Shown: piece after piece, positions 42,925 to 51,359 of the stretch | Position numbering within the stretch: the first letter of the stretch is position 1 | Layout: every line of letters starts with the position of its first letter | Origin: a virus | Strand: one strand, 5' to 3' | IMG/VR virus record: IMGVR_UViG_3300046462_000093 | Coordinates: 1 to 58,313 of that record | Length of the DNA: 58,313 nt | Position numbers and translations under genes: made by a program | Notes under the pieces: generated by a model | What the model saw: the letters and a program-made list of their open reading frames with translations, nothing else | What the model was told of the DNA's origin: nothing | Databases searched by the model: none

Positions 42925-43796
42925 GTGTTAATCGATACGTGATATTTGCAGCCGCGTTTGATAAAATCAGATGGTATTACATTATCAAACCTTGTACATT
43001 TCCATTGCTTATCTTCAATTGGCACAGCGCATTTGCAGCTACGACAATTGATTTCTACTGGCGCGTTAGAGTGACATATAGCAGATTTGCTACAGAACTT
43101 ACAAGTAAAGTAGCTGGGATTATCTGATATGCGCTGCGGTGGAAACCTACTCTCGATTATGTCTTGCGCTTTGTTTGTTAGATCATTTGCGCGTTGCCAA
43201 TCCAATTCAACTAACTCAGGATACAAATCATCATCATTCTTGTTGACTGCGACGTATAATCCATAGCGAAAACCGTAATGCTTACCATAGCTACACATTT
43301 GACTATAATGCTGCGGCTTGGCAAGGATCAATCCTTTGTTTACTAGGTTGATGTATGATTTGCTGTTATGAGTCTTGAACTCCATCAATATCGGATAGTC
43401 TGGCAAATATGGAAGAATGCCTACACTATCGGCTGATCCACCATAATGCCCGTTAACTCCCCAAATGCGAAATTGCTTGCCGGTTTGCGGATCAACTTCC
43501 CATACTTGACAGCCAATGCCGCGTAGCCATTTAACAAATAAATCTTCCTCCATCTTACCACGATTGAACAGACGCAACATTCGCGGCTCGAATACTTCAA
43601 ACTTCACCCAACGAAAATCATACCATATTTCTCTAGCGCATTCCTTGCCGATGATCGAAGCACCTAAATGTTCGCGATGTTCATCGGTAAATTCTTTGGT
43701 ACACAACGCATCGATATCGGCCAATAGCTGCGCAGCAATAGCTTTGCGCATGATTGGCGAAAGCGTGCCGTCAGCTTCAGGTTTGAATGTGGGCAT
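42921..43796 (-). CDS. PD-(D/E)xK exonuclease (RecB/Cas4-like) with Cys cluster
   Basis: 291 residues from the ATG at 43796, whose A overlaps the TAA of the preceding gene. RLFNRGKMEEDLFVKWL, then GSADSVGIL (catalytic Asp), LMEFKTHNSKS (Glu-x-Lys) and KPQHYSQM make the nuclease core. The C-terminal third has CKFCSKSAIC and CRSCKCAVP cysteines, compatible with an Fe-S or zinc site as in Cas4/AddB-type nucleases. Probably processes DNA ends for recombination with the Sak4-like protein and helicase. Confidence 0.8.
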   Translation of the reverse strand: MPTFKPEADGTLSPIMRKAIAAQLLADIDALCTKEFTDEHREHLGASIIGKECAREIWYDFRWVKFEVFEPRMLRLFNRGKMEEDLFVKWLRGIGCQVWEVDPQTGKQFRIWGVNGHYGGSADSVGILPYLPDYPILMEFKTHNSKSYINLVNKGLILAKPQHYSQMCSYGKHYGFRYGLYVAVNKNDDDLYPELVELDWQRANDLTNKAQDIIESRFPPQRISDNPSYFTCKFCSKSAICHSNAPVEINCRSCKCAVPIEDKQWKCTRFDNVIPSDFIKRGCKYHVSINT

Positions 43797-43798
43797 TA

Positions 43799-43981
43799 TT
43801 ACCAGATATGATTTTGCAAGAAATAAAGTTCTGTTGCAAATCCAGCACAAAGCCAAATAATTCCTAGTGGAATTGTCCAATATCGTTTATATATTGGTCC
43901 TAGCAAACATAGAATTGTTGCAACGATCATCCATATTCCTATTCCAAAAATCCAAGCAAAATTTATTAGCCATTGGGTCAT
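43799..43981 (-). CDS. small two-helix membrane protein
   Basis: 60 residues, mostly hydrophobic: IWMIVATILCLLGPIY and WTIPLGIIWLCAGFA form two membrane segments. GGAG lies 7 nt before its ATG and its stop overlaps the nuclease start, so it is clearly translated within the operon. Function unknown. Confidence 0.65.
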   Translation of the reverse strand: MTQWLINFAWIFGIGIWMIVATILCLLGPIYKRYWTIPLGIIWLCAGFATELYFLQNHIW

Positions 43982-43995
43982 TTAAATTCTCCAAT

Positions 43996-44046
43996 TAAAA
44001 AGGCGCACTCGCAATTATCCATTTGCCACCGGCAATTACAAGTGCG
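43996..44046 (-). terminator. possible leftward terminator
   Basis: CGCACT (44004-44009) pairs with AGTGCG (44041-44046). On the minus strand the stem is followed by CCTTTTTAATT. The loop is long (31 nt) but contains further short pairing. It could attenuate transcription between the ssDNA-binding gene and the nuclease/helicase genes. Confidence 0.45.
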
Positions 44047-44054
44047 TCAGTTAA

Positions 44055-44095
44055 TTGTATCTACGTCGGTCCACAATAGATACAATAGGCCAGTA
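44055..44095. repeat. 9-bp inverted repeat in the intergenic region
   Basis: TTGTATCTA (44055-44063) and TAGATACAA (44087-44095), perfect, with a 23-nt loop. With the hairpin at 43996-44046 it fills the only sizeable gap in the leftward operon. It may be an operator or a processing site. Confidence 0.5.
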
Positions 44096-44115
44096 TTGGC
44101 TCTAGCTTATGTAGA

Positions 44116-44736
44116 TTACTTCGCCCATGGTGGCTTTTCGCCGGCCGGCGCGCTAGGGCCTTGCTGCCAGCCTTGGGGAGCGGCAGGAGTGGGCTGTTGC
44201 GGCTGCTGGGCCTGAGTAGCGCCCCATGCCGGTTGTGTTGCTTGGGGCTGTGCTGCGGGCTGTTGTGCCCCTCCCCATGCGGCACCGTTGCCTTGAGGCT
44301 GTGGAGCGGCAGCAGGAGCTTTACCCGGTTCATTGCCGTTCTTGTCATAGACCTTTTTAACTTCCGTATAGCCATCGGGCTTGTCCGGGTCTTGCAAGGC
44401 AACGTCGATCATGCCTTGTGCATTGCGCAATTCGGCACCATTCGTTTGCCAATTGACTTTAAAGACACCTGTAGCGTGACAGAGTGCCGACAATTGACCA
44501 TGTGCAATTTCAACAGTCTTTGGATTTTGGTTCCAAAGATTGTAACGCATGAGAATAGTGCCATGCGGCGTATTAAAGGTTACAACAAACATTCCACCAT
44601 CACCAGCTTTAGTGGGAACAATTTCAGTATTGCTGATGACGAACGGCCACTTACCTGGCGGAACAATTGCACCTAACTGCTTAGGTGCATGTTGATTGGC
44701 ATCAAACGAGCCGAGAGAATTAAGGTCCATTTTCAC
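44116..44736 (-). CDS. phage single-stranded-DNA-binding-like protein (DUF669 type)
   Basis: 206 residues from a GTG at 44736 overlapping the previous stop; an ATG two codons later is the alternative. A beta-rich N-terminal domain (LGAIVPPGKWPFVISNTEIVPTKAG, FVVTFNTPHG, LWNQNPKTVEIA in pieces, LSALCHATGV) matches the DUF669 family, found beside recombination genes. A Pro/Gln/Ala-rich tail ends in EKPPWAK, a flexible tail like those of SSBs. Likely coats ssDNA for the Sak4-like ATPase nearby. Confidence 0.7.
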   Translation of the reverse strand: MKMDLNSLGSFDANQHAPKQLGAIVPPGKWPFVISNTEIVPTKAGDGGMFVVTFNTPHGTILMRYNLWNQNPKTVEIAHGQLSALCHATGVFKVNWQTNGAELRNAQGMIDVALQDPDKPDGYTEVKKVYDKNGNEPGKAPAAAPQPQGNGAAWGGAQQPAAQPQATQPAWGATQAQQPQQPTPAAPQGWQQGPSAPAGEKPPWAK

Positions 44737-45035
44737 AAAGTCTCCAGACGCTTGATTTGCTGTTCAATCTTATCAATCGCTTGCGTCATTCGATCAATAA
44801 GACCGCTTGCTTTATCGCAAGTGTGAACTGTAACAGGTTGGTCGGTTACGGTATAATCGGCAGGAAACTTAATGCGAAGCTGTGTACCGATTGGTAGATC
44901 ATCAGGAACGCTTTTTAAAAATTCATTCGTTTCTTTGAAAAGCGGCAATCCTTGTTTGCCAAATTCTTTTCTTCGCTTTCTTATCTTCCAAGCCGCTCGC
45001 ATTTTAGCTCTTGTTTTAGCTGATCGTTTAGCCAT
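44733..45035 (-). CDS. basic DNA-associated-type protein
   Basis: 100 residues. Very basic N terminus (AKRSAKTRAKMRAAWKIRKRRKEFG), a small beta middle (GTQLRIKFPADYTVTDQPVTV), and a C-terminal coiled coil (LIDRMTQAIDKIEQQIKRLE). Probably binds DNA or partners in the recombination cluster; no family recognised. Confidence 0.65.
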   Translation of the reverse strand: MAKRSAKTRAKMRAAWKIRKRRKEFGKQGLPLFKETNEFLKSVPDDLPIGTQLRIKFPADYTVTDQPVTVHTCDKASGLIDRMTQAIDKIEQQIKRLETL

Positions 45036-45038
45036 TTG

Positions 45039-45377
45039 TTATTTCCATTCATTTGTTGGCATATTACCTTGTGGATATTTGGCATAAATACTAGCTTCAT
45101 CTTTTTTACCAGTCAAGATGTATTGAAATATTTGATCGACAAATTGCACAAAATCTATCCCCATATCAGATGGATTAAAAGCACGACTAGCAACTAATGC
45201 AGCATCTTTACGAATAGAAGCCAGACGAAAATCTACATTAGGTCTTACGATAGTTCCTTTTTCTAAAGTTAAAGCGTTTACATTTTCTCCTAATTTATAA
45301 CCCTTTTTTGCTAATTCATCAACTATCTCATGATATGTTTCTGGCGAAACTGTTATTTTAAGTTGAGGCTCTTTCAT
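45039..45377 (-). CDS. protein of unknown function downstream of a homing gene
   Basis: 112 residues from the ATG at 45377, which has GGAGAAG just upstream; a longer frame to 45413 lies inside the homing endonuclease gene. Starts KEPQLKITVSPETYHEIVDELAKKGYK, then RPNVDFRLASIRKDAALVASRAFNPSD. Its start overlaps the stop of the homing endonuclease (ATGA). Function unknown. Confidence 0.7.
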   Translation of the reverse strand: MKEPQLKITVSPETYHEIVDELAKKGYKLGENVNALTLEKGTIVRPNVDFRLASIRKDAALVASRAFNPSDMGIDFVQFVDQIFQYILTGKKDEASIYAKYPQGNMPTNEWK

Positions 45378-46066
45378 ATTTCTTCTCCTATAATAATAGG
45401 AGTTTGAGTGCAAATTATAGCATATCTTTTTTTGGCAGCAATCGATAATTTTAGTTTCGTTTCCGCCGAAGCAATTCTACCTTTGCCAGCTAAAGATATT
45501 TTCTTTTTTGTTTCTTCGGAAGCTTTTGTTCCAATTCGTTTTTGTTGATTAGCCAAGCCTATTTTTAAGTTATGTTCCTTGGAATTTGTCATCCCTAATC
45601 TATTTTTATTACCTTTATTACTTAATGATATCTTAATTTTTGTTTCATTAGAAACAAAACGGCCGGTTAACGCTTTTATAACTTTGTCTTTATGTTCTTG
45701 TGTGTGTTTTCGCCCAATATTTTTTTGACCCATCTTTCTTTTAGTTTCTTCAGACCATTGCAAGCCTAAATTGGTTTCAGCTTTTCTCCGCGAATTATAT
45801 CCTATTTCTCTTTGATAGCATAATGTCCAGTCGATCCAATGTTGTTCACGCTTTATTAGATTGTCTTTTTCGCAAAATTCTAATATCTTAAATTCAAAAG
45901 CATTCTCTCCATATTTATTCCAAGCGTTTTGAAGATGCTTGTTAAAGTGAGTATTTGCATTTAAATGATAAATGTGTAAATAAAATCGTTGCTGAAAATC
46001 AACAGCACTTCCTACATAAATCATTCTGTTATGAGTATTTAAGATTTTATATATTCCGCTTTTCAT
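45374..46066 (-). CDS. GIY-YIG homing endonuclease (copy 2)
   Basis: 230 residues, paralogue of 18705-19403: SGIYKILN-x6-IYVGSA, QNAWNKYGENAFEFKILE and REQHWIDWTLCYQREIG are shared. The C-terminal NUMOD-like repeats (EETKRKM, QEHKDKVIKAL, NETKIKISLSNKG, EETKKKISLAGKG, AETKLKLS) differ in number and order. It starts on an ATGA with the Sak4-like gene and ends on an ATGA with the next gene, a precise insertion between two coupled genes. Likely a selfish homing element. Confidence 0.9.
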   Translation of the reverse strand: MKSGIYKILNTHNRMIYVGSAVDFQQRFYLHIYHLNANTHFNKHLQNAWNKYGENAFEFKILEFCEKDNLIKREQHWIDWTLCYQREIGYNSRRKAETNLGLQWSEETKRKMGQKNIGRKHTQEHKDKVIKALTGRFVSNETKIKISLSNKGNKNRLGMTNSKEHNLKIGLANQQKRIGTKASEETKKKISLAGKGRIASAETKLKLSIAAKKRYAIICTQTPIIIGEEI

Positions 46067-46737
46067 CGCATGGCCTTAGAAACTAAAAGTGAAAAGTCTG
46101 GCGGTTCAAACTCTGCTAATTGTCCTGTTCGATCACGCGCTAATACATCGATTGACCCTTGACAACGGAATGCTTTTGTTTGTCCTACACCTGGAACATT
46201 TTGAATGTCAAGCTGTAAGATTTGATCAAATTTGTGTGGTAGCTCGACTGGTAATTGCTTGCCGGGATAATATGGACGTTTGATTGTTAATCCGTTTTCA
46301 TTGATTATTTCTTGCTTGGCTATTAAGTAGGTGTGTTTATATCGAGTATAATAGAGTGTATTAAGATGTTTGAGCGTATTCGTCGCCATTTCTCCATAGG
46401 CAGCCAAGCCGTGTTTGTTAGTCTTAAGAGCGGCTTGCAAATAAACCTCTGCCATGTGGCTAGTGCTATCAATTGCAATAGTATCAAAATTCTTTGTTTC
46501 CTCTGATCCGAAAACCCATTTAAAAAATTCTTCGATTGCTTCTGGTGTGAACGCTTGCCAAGTTGGTACATTTGATCCACGCATTGACAATAATCCGGGT
46601 TCGCAAGCAAGCAATACAGGACGCGGAGCGGTATTGATAACTGGTGTTTTACCGCTACCGGCAGGACCATACACCACGGACTTAACGCCAAAATTCACGG
46701 CAAAGTCACGGGCAGGACGAAGGGATGAAAGGTTCAT
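46063..46737 (-). CDS. RecA-fold ATPase, Sak4-like recombination protein
   Basis: 224 residues. Walker A YGPAGSGKT (23-31), Walker B-like FDTIAIDSTSHM (about 84-95), HTYLIAKQEI strand and a C-terminal beta part. Size and motif order fit the AAA_24/Sak4 group of phage single-strand annealing or strand-exchange ATPases, which act with a phage ssDNA-binding protein; the candidate lies three genes downstream. The start overlaps a tiny membrane-protein gene. Confidence 0.8.
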   Translation of the reverse strand: MNLSSLRPARDFAVNFGVKSVVYGPAGSGKTPVINTAPRPVLLACEPGLLSMRGSNVPTWQAFTPEAIEEFFKWVFGSEETKNFDTIAIDSTSHMAEVYLQAALKTNKHGLAAYGEMATNTLKHLNTLYYTRYKHTYLIAKQEIINENGLTIKRPYYPGKQLPVELPHKFDQILQLDIQNVPGVGQTKAFRCQGSIDVLARDRTGQLAEFEPPDFSLLVSKAMR

Positions 46738-46856
46738 CGGTTATTTCTGTCTTTGATTGCAGCAATCAAAAATATCATTAGAATGATATGAATAATCCCT
46801 AACGTGAGAAATATAGCTGTTGGATTAGCGGTGACTACAAATTGAAGTTCTGTCAT
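46734..46856 (-). CDS. very small membrane protein, 40 aa
   Basis: 40 codons with ATGA overlaps on both sides, to the preceding gene (46853) and to the Sak4-like gene (46737). MTELQFVVTANP leads to one transmembrane helix (TAIFLTLGIIHIILMIFLIAAI) and a KDRNNR end. The exact double coupling makes translation likely although no strong ribosome-binding site is present. Function unknown. Confidence 0.55.
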   Translation of the reverse strand: MTELQFVVTANPTAIFLTLGIIHIILMIFLIAAIKDRNNR

Positions 46857-47359
46857 TTCTTTTTCGCTTTCGGCTCTTTAATTTCTAAAGTTGGTGCAGC
46901 ATCAGTTATAGTAAGCATGTTGCCCACAAGTGCAAGTATCTCTTGTGCTTCGGCACTATGCGGTGCAGCATCAGTTAGATTGCGATATTCAGTTAGCAAG
47001 AATGACGGTTTCCAGCTTACCAATCGATCAGCGATGAATGGTCCTGTATTGCCAACCTTAGCAATAGCGTCAAGCGTTCGCTCAACAATATCGTTGTCGG
47101 CAAGCTGGTAGTTGAATTTAATTCCTGCTTTTAATTCATATCCATTGCCTAGTTCGAGCGTATTGGTGCCTTCATGCTTTTCAGGAAATGCGCGATTGAC
47201 AATGTATTTACGCAATTCCATTTCATCAGCTTTAGCTTTTTCAACTTGTTGCTTTAGCTTCAAATGCATTGTAAGCAATTCATCCTGGGATAGCTTATCC
47301 CAATGATTAGAGGTATCGATGGTAGGCCAGACAGTCGACGACCAATTGCCGATAGTCAT
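46853..47359 (-). CDS. helical protein of the recombination cluster
   Basis: 168 residues. DELLTMHLKLKQQVEKAKADEMELRKYIV is a long helix, and FPEKHEGTNTLELGNGYELKAGIKFNYQLADND reads as a beta part. The C terminus is Lys-rich (EPKAKKK). Phage proteins of this shape are often found next to Sak4/SSB genes and are annotated as unknown. Contains one TGTGGGCA site (46921). Confidence 0.65.
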   Translation of the reverse strand: MTIGNWSSTVWPTIDTSNHWDKLSQDELLTMHLKLKQQVEKAKADEMELRKYIVNRAFPEKHEGTNTLELGNGYELKAGIKFNYQLADNDIVERTLDAIAKVGNTGPFIADRLVSWKPSFLLTEYRNLTDAAPHSAEAQEILALVGNMLTITDAAPTLEIKEPKAKKK

Positions 47360-47366
47360 TTCGCAC

Positions 47367-47639
47367 CTATTTGTATATCTTTTGTATCTCTAGATTATGG
47401 ATGAATGCTTGTCCTAGCTCATTCATTCCAGCATTGATAACGATACGAAAACCATTGCTGTTAGCTTCCTGCATAATTTCAAGCAAAGGCTTCCACGCTT
47501 CGATTGATCTAGCTTTCAATTCCTTAGCGTAGTCAGCATCTGTTTTTGTAGGAATTAAGCTGACAACATTTGGTTTTTTTTCATACTTTAAATGTCCATC
47601 AACATTTTGCCATTCGTGTAATTCTTCATTCTCATCCAT
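47367..47639 (-). CDS. small acidic protein
   Basis: 90 residues from the ATG at 47639 with GGAG upstream; the longer frame to 47687 overlaps the previous gene. DENEELHEWQNVDGHLKYEKKPN then helix EAWKPLLEIMQEANSNGFRIVINAGMNELGQAF. No family recognised. Second gene of the leftward operon. Confidence 0.65.
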   Translation of the reverse strand: MDENEELHEWQNVDGHLKYEKKPNVVSLIPTKTDADYAKELKARSIEAWKPLLEIMQEANSNGFRIVINAGMNELGQAFIHNLEIQKIYK

Positions 47640-48060
47640 CTTTATTTGCTCCAATGGTAACAGTTTGCGGAATAGGATGCAAACCATTTGTGAAATCTTC
47701 TTTGATCTTTTTTAAATTCTCTTTGATGATTTCTTTGCATGTGATAGCATTACGAGCATATGCAACATGTTCCGTGAAAGCTTTGTTGATTAGACTATCT
47801 CGATCACGAATGACTTGCATCAGACTATCAATTTCGTCGCGTAGCTCGCGTAGTTGATCGAGCGTAGTAGTCGTTACATCAGCAAGCAATGCAGCAAGTC
47901 GCTCTTGCGCAACTTGTTCGGCTGATGGTGCAGGATCATAAGAACGTGGTGGAATGAATGGATTAGCTGCTTTGGCTGCTTCAGTTGATACATCCTTTAA
48001 AGGAATTTCTTTTTCGATCTTATTGAGCATTGACGTTGACCAGCCACCATTTTCATTCAT
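47632..48060 (-). CDS. first gene of the leftward operon, helical protein
   Basis: 142 residues from the ATG at 48060, with GAGG six bases upstream. A longer frame (to 48084) would start at the -10 box of the promoter and upstream of any likely transcript start. Helical: EQVAQERLAALLADVTTTTLDQLRELRDEIDSLMQVIRDRDSLI reads as a coiled coil. An early accessory protein of unknown role. Confidence 0.7.
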   Translation of the reverse strand: MNENGGWSTSMLNKIEKEIPLKDVSTEAAKAANPFIPPRSYDPAPSAEQVAQERLAALLADVTTTTLDQLRELRDEIDSLMQVIRDRDSLINKAFTEHVAYARNAITCKEIIKENLKKIKEDFTNGLHPIPQTVTIGANKDG

Positions 48061-48084
48061 TGTGTGCCTCATTCGATTGGTCAT

Positions 48085-48112
48085 AGGATACGCACAATAA
48101 GGTGGAAGTCAA
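48085..48112 (-). promoter_or_regulatory. sigma70-type promoter of the leftward replication operon
   Basis: On the minus strand: TTGACT (48107-48112), 16-nt spacer, TATCCT (48085-48090). It would start transcription near 48078 and drive all genes from 48060 to 37756. Confidence 0.75.
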
Positions 48113-48264
48113 CCGCTAAATTCTACTTGCTCAAAAATATTTTTTGTGCCAGACGTGGCAAGCGGTAAATGCCTTGGACCGTTCCCGCTCGCGGTCTTGC
48201 TAAGGCCCTTGGCGTTTCGCAAGTGGTCGGGACCAGCCGCTTTATTAACAAGAAAGAATAACAA
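48113..48264. promoter_or_regulatory. divergent control region between the HTH gene and the leftward operon
   Basis: About 150 non-coding bases, more GC-rich than the flanks. Two related words start with CCTTGG near 48171 and 48210. There is also a dyad GACCG/CGGTC in the centre. No rightward promoter with good boxes is visible. Likely the target region of the HTH protein encoded at 48265. Confidence 0.4.
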
Positions 48265-48453
48265 ATGACATTGTGCGAAAAGACCCTTTCCCTTCTTAAA
48301 GCTTGCCCACAAACCTATCCTGACATAGCTAATCAAACCGGATTAAGCTTCTATTGGTTATCTGAGTTTGGCAAGGGTAGGATTAAAGACCCTTCGGTTA
48401 ATCGTGTTCAAAAGCTGTATGAGTATTTATCGGGTAACAAGCTGAATTATTAA
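48265..48453 (+). CDS. small helix-turn-helix regulator (Cro-like)
   Basis: 62 residues. LLKACPQTYPDIANQTGLSFYWLSEFGKGRIKDPSVNRVQKLYEYLS follows the XRE/Cro pattern (recognition helix around GLSFYWLSEF, then a PSVNRVQKL helix). It lies at the divergent control region opposite the replication operon and upstream of the primase, so it probably controls one or both directions. It contains one TGTGGGCA and two AAAGACCCT words. Confidence 0.75.
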   Translation: MTLCEKTLSLLKACPQTYPDIANQTGLSFYWLSEFGKGRIKDPSVNRVQKLYEYLSGNKLNY

Positions 48454-48476
48454 TCATTACAGCTTTGGATACGTCT

Positions 48477-50780
48477 ATGGCTTATGAAGCTATTCCAGAC
48501 GAATTAAAACGTCTGCGCCAATGGATTGTGTGGCAGTATGAGGATATCGGCGCAGCCAAGCCGACGAAGGTGCCTTACTCTGCAACAGGCAAAATGGCAA
48601 GCGTAAATGAGCCGAAAGATTGGTGCTCATTCGAGGAAGCCGTCAAGGCGACAAAAAGCGGTAACGGTGCAGCGGGTATCGGTTTTGTTTTTACCGATAA
48701 TGATCCATATACATTCATAGATTTGGACGATACAAATGGTGATACAATTGCACTCAATCGGCAGATAAAGATTTATCAGGAGTTTGATAGCTGGTCTGAG
48801 ATATCGCCTAGCGGTCGTGGTTTGCATATCATCATTAAAGGCTTCATTCCAGCAGGCAGAAGGCGTAATTTCATCGAAGTCTATTCATCGCAACGATACG
48901 CAACATTTACAGGGAACGTCTATAATAATAAACCTATAATGGATAGGCAGGACCAGCTTATTCAATTGTGGGAACAAATGGGTAGCGGCGGTGTAGCAAC
49001 TAATATCTTCAAAGGTGATGAAAAGGAAAAGTTCAATGACAAAGAAATTATTGAGCAAGCATCTATTGCTACAAATGGAGAAAAGTTCCTTCAATTGTAT
49101 GCAGGAAAATGGCAAGGTTTGTATCAGTCTCAATCTGAAGCCGACTTTGCTATTGTGGATATTATCTCTTTTTACACGCAAAATAGAAATCAAATTATTC
49201 GTATATTCCAATCCTCAGTTTTGGGTAAGAGAGATAAGGCTAAACGATCAGATTATCTAAATTGGATGATCAATAAATCATTTGATCGAATGCTTCCACC
49301 TATTGACTTCGATGGTTTCAAGATTGAATTAGATAAGAAGATTGCTGAACGTGATCAATTGAAGTTGCCATTAAATGGTAATGAAGCAGTTTCGCCGGTT
49401 TTGAAGGTTCCTTCCCAGGAGGCTACTGCTACCCTTCCACCAGGACTTCTTGGAGAAATCGCGCAATTTATCTATGCGGCTGCGCCTAGACCAGTGCCAG
49501 AAATCGCACTGGCGGCGGCTATTGGGCTGATGGCAGGCATTTGCGGACGCGCCTATAATATCAGTGGCACCGGGCTTAATCAGTACGTCTTGCTCCTGGG
49601 AATGACCGGAGTGGGCAAGGAAGCGGCAGCATCCGGTATTGATCGATTGATGAATAGCATTCGGTTTCAGGTGCCGACTTCAGTAGCATTTATTGGTCCA
49701 TCAGAAATAGCATCTGGTCAAGCTCTTGTGAAGCATATGAATAGGACTTCACAATGCTTTGTATCAATCCTTGGCGAGTTTGGTTTGCGGCTCGAAACAA
49801 TGTCCAGTCCTACAGCCAATGCGGCTGAAAAAACGCTTAAGCGTGTACTACTCGATTTGTATAATAAATCTGGTTATGGGCAAGTGTTTCGTCCTTCTAT
49901 CTTTGCCGATGCTGATAAGAACATCAATGTAACCGAAAGTCCAGCATTTAGCATATTGGGTGAAAGTACACCCGAACGGTTCTATGCTGCATTGAATGAG
50001 GATATGATATCTGAAGGGTTGCTACCGCGGTTCTTGCTAATCGAATACAATGGAGCTAGGCCAGCACTTAGCGAAAACCATTTAACTGTGCAACCTTCTA
50101 TGATGTTGATCGAACGCTTTGCATCATTGGTTGCGCAAGTTGAACAGGTAATGCACGCTAAACGTACTATCAATGTACAGCAGTCGGATGAAGCTTTGAA
50201 GATGACGGCGGCATTTGATAAGTATGCTGATGCTCAAATTAATAGTACCCATAAAGAAGTTATTCGACAGCTTTGGAACCGTGCCCACATTAAGATATTG
50301 AAGTTGTCGGCTTTGATTGCTGTAGGTGTCAATATCTCCGATCCAATTATCTTACCTGATTATGTGAAGTGGGCACAAGATATTATACAAAACGATATTC
50401 GATCATTATCGCTTAAGTTTGAGCAAGGATTGATCGGTGTAAACACATATGAAATAAAACAGCAGATTGAGGCTATTAGAGTAATCAAAGAATATATCCT
50501 TAAAGATTTTGATCAAATCAAGAATTATTTAAAGCAATTGAAGAACGGTGTATTATTGCATGAAAATAAAGTTATACCTTATGCATATCTGCATAATCGT
50601 TTTAGCTCTATCAGTTGCTTCAAGAATGATCCTGTGAAGGCTACTAATGCTATCAAAAGAATTCTACAAGTATTGATTGATAGTGATAAACTCAGGGAAA
50701 TTAACAAGGCTGAAATGTCAGTGAAGTATGGAACTTCACAGCGAGCATTTGTTGTCAGTGACGTGAATTTACTGGATTAA
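48477..50780 (+). CDS. primase-helicase (prim-pol-like N terminus, DUF3987-like ATPase)
   Basis: 767 residues from the ATG at 48477 (an in-frame TTG at 48465 is the upstream alternative). N-terminal part LRQWIVWQYEDIG, KVPYSATGKMAS, GIGFVFTDNDPYTFIDLDD and SWSEISPSGRGLHIIIKG is typical of the primase-polymerase-type domain in phage and plasmid replicases (IDLDD holds the acidic pair). The C-terminal half has Walker A-like LGMTGVGKEAA (about 378-388), SILGEFGLRLETM and a long helical tail. It probably opens and primes the phage origin. Confidence 0.82.
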   Translation: MAYEAIPDELKRLRQWIVWQYEDIGAAKPTKVPYSATGKMASVNEPKDWCSFEEAVKATKSGNGAAGIGFVFTDNDPYTFIDLDDTNGDTIALNRQIKIYQEFDSWSEISPSGRGLHIIIKGFIPAGRRRNFIEVYSSQRYATFTGNVYNNKPIMDRQDQLIQLWEQMGSGGVATNIFKGDEKEKFNDKEIIEQASIATNGEKFLQLYAGKWQGLYQSQSEADFAIVDIISFYTQNRNQIIRIFQSSVLGKRDKAKRSDYLNWMINKSFDRMLPPIDFDGFKIELDKKIAERDQLKLPLNGNEAVSPVLKVPSQEATATLPPGLLGEIAQFIYAAAPRPVPEIALAAAIGLMAGICGRAYNISGTGLNQYVLLLGMTGVGKEAAASGIDRLMNSIRFQVPTSVAFIGPSEIASGQALVKHMNRTSQCFVSILGEFGLRLETMSSPTANAAEKTLKRVLLDLYNKSGYGQVFRPSIFADADKNINVTESPAFSILGESTPERFYAALNEDMISEGLLPRFLLIEYNGARPALSENHLTVQPSMMLIERFASLVAQVEQVMHAKRTINVQQSDEALKMTAAFDKYADAQINSTHKEVIRQLWNRAHIKILKLSALIAVGVNISDPIILPDYVKWAQDIIQNDIRSLSLKFEQGLIGVNTYEIKQQIEAIRVIKEYILKDFDQIKNYLKQLKNGVLLHENKVIPYAYLHNRFSSISCFKNDPVKATNAIKRILQVLIDSDKLREINKAEMSVKYGTSQRAFVVSDVNLLD

Positions 50781-51118
50781 GATGAACGGACGTTCACATT
50801 TCATATATTTATATACGGTATATAATATATAAATTTTTGGTAATATATATCGCTTATATCGCGAAAAAAGGTCGAAAAATATGAAATTTATGTAGCGAAA
50901 TCATAGACTTACTTGGAAATACCTTGGAATATTTATATATCGGTCTGCCTACACACACAAACACACACTTTGGTACTTAGTTCAATTAAGATTGGTACAA
51001 TAAGTACAGTTAAGTTAATAGCTCTTACATGATTATTCTATTATAATATATAATAATATATAATATATAGTAAGAAGAAACAAGGACTTAGCGAGTTCAA
51101 TCTGAAAATAGGAGAAAT
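50781..51118. other. AT-rich intergenic region, candidate replication origin
   Basis: 338 bases without a gene, directly after the primase-helicase. It contains a perfect dyad TGAACG-GA-CGTTCA (50783-50796), long A/T tracts (about 50803-50850 and 51040-51070), short repeats (CTTGGAA twice near 50911 and 50922, TTGGTAC twice near 50981 and 50994) and an ACACAC run. This is typical of a replication origin or a regulatory region; no conserved boxes were recognised. Confidence 0.45.
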
Positions 51119-51121
51119 ATG

Positions 51122-51328
51122 ATGAAAATTAGCGATGAAGTGACCAGAAGTTTGCTAATCGTAGATGACTTGACAGAGGATAATGGATTTGTCAATGCAT
51201 CCATTCAAATCCTAAGCGACGATGGCGGACAAGTGATAATACTGAGCGAAAGCCAGATTAACACACTAGTGAAATATCTTTCAAATTGTGGGCATGTATC
51301 GCTTGACAGCGGCTTTAAAGGGGAGTAA
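51122..51328 (+). CDS. small acidic protein
   Basis: 68 residues (69 if the adjacent ATG at 51119 is used). GGAG at 51111 precedes. VTRSLLIVDDLTEDN and ASIQILSDDGGQVIILSESQINTLVKYL suggest a small alpha-beta fold. First of the array of very small genes after the candidate origin. It contains a promoter for the next gene and one TGTGGGCA site. Confidence 0.65.
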   Translation: MKISDEVTRSLLIVDDLTEDNGFVNASIQILSDDGGQVIILSESQINTLVKYLSNCGHVSLDSGFKGE

Positions 51329-51331
51329 GGT
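51303..51331 (+). promoter_or_regulatory. sigma70-type promoter
   Basis: TTGACA (51303-51308), 17-nt spacer, TAAGGT (51326-51331), overlapping the end of 51122-51328 and 29 nt before the next start. Confidence 0.6.
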
Positions 51332-51359
51332 AATTGAACTGAAGCGATGGAGCGAGCAG

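Noticed and set aside
43515-44676. Rightward frames opposite the nuclease and ssDNA-binding genes (43516-43860, 44161-44676)
   Set aside because: They are shadows of well-supported leftward genes and show no domain or ribosome-binding site.
48061-48084. Upstream ATG at 48084 for the first leftward gene
   Set aside because: It abuts the -10 hexamer of the promoter and would lie upstream of the transcript start; the ATG at 48060 has GAGG at good spacing.
48109-48336. Leftward frame in the divergent control region
   Set aside because: It overlaps the HTH gene and the promoter, with no start signal and no protein-like features.
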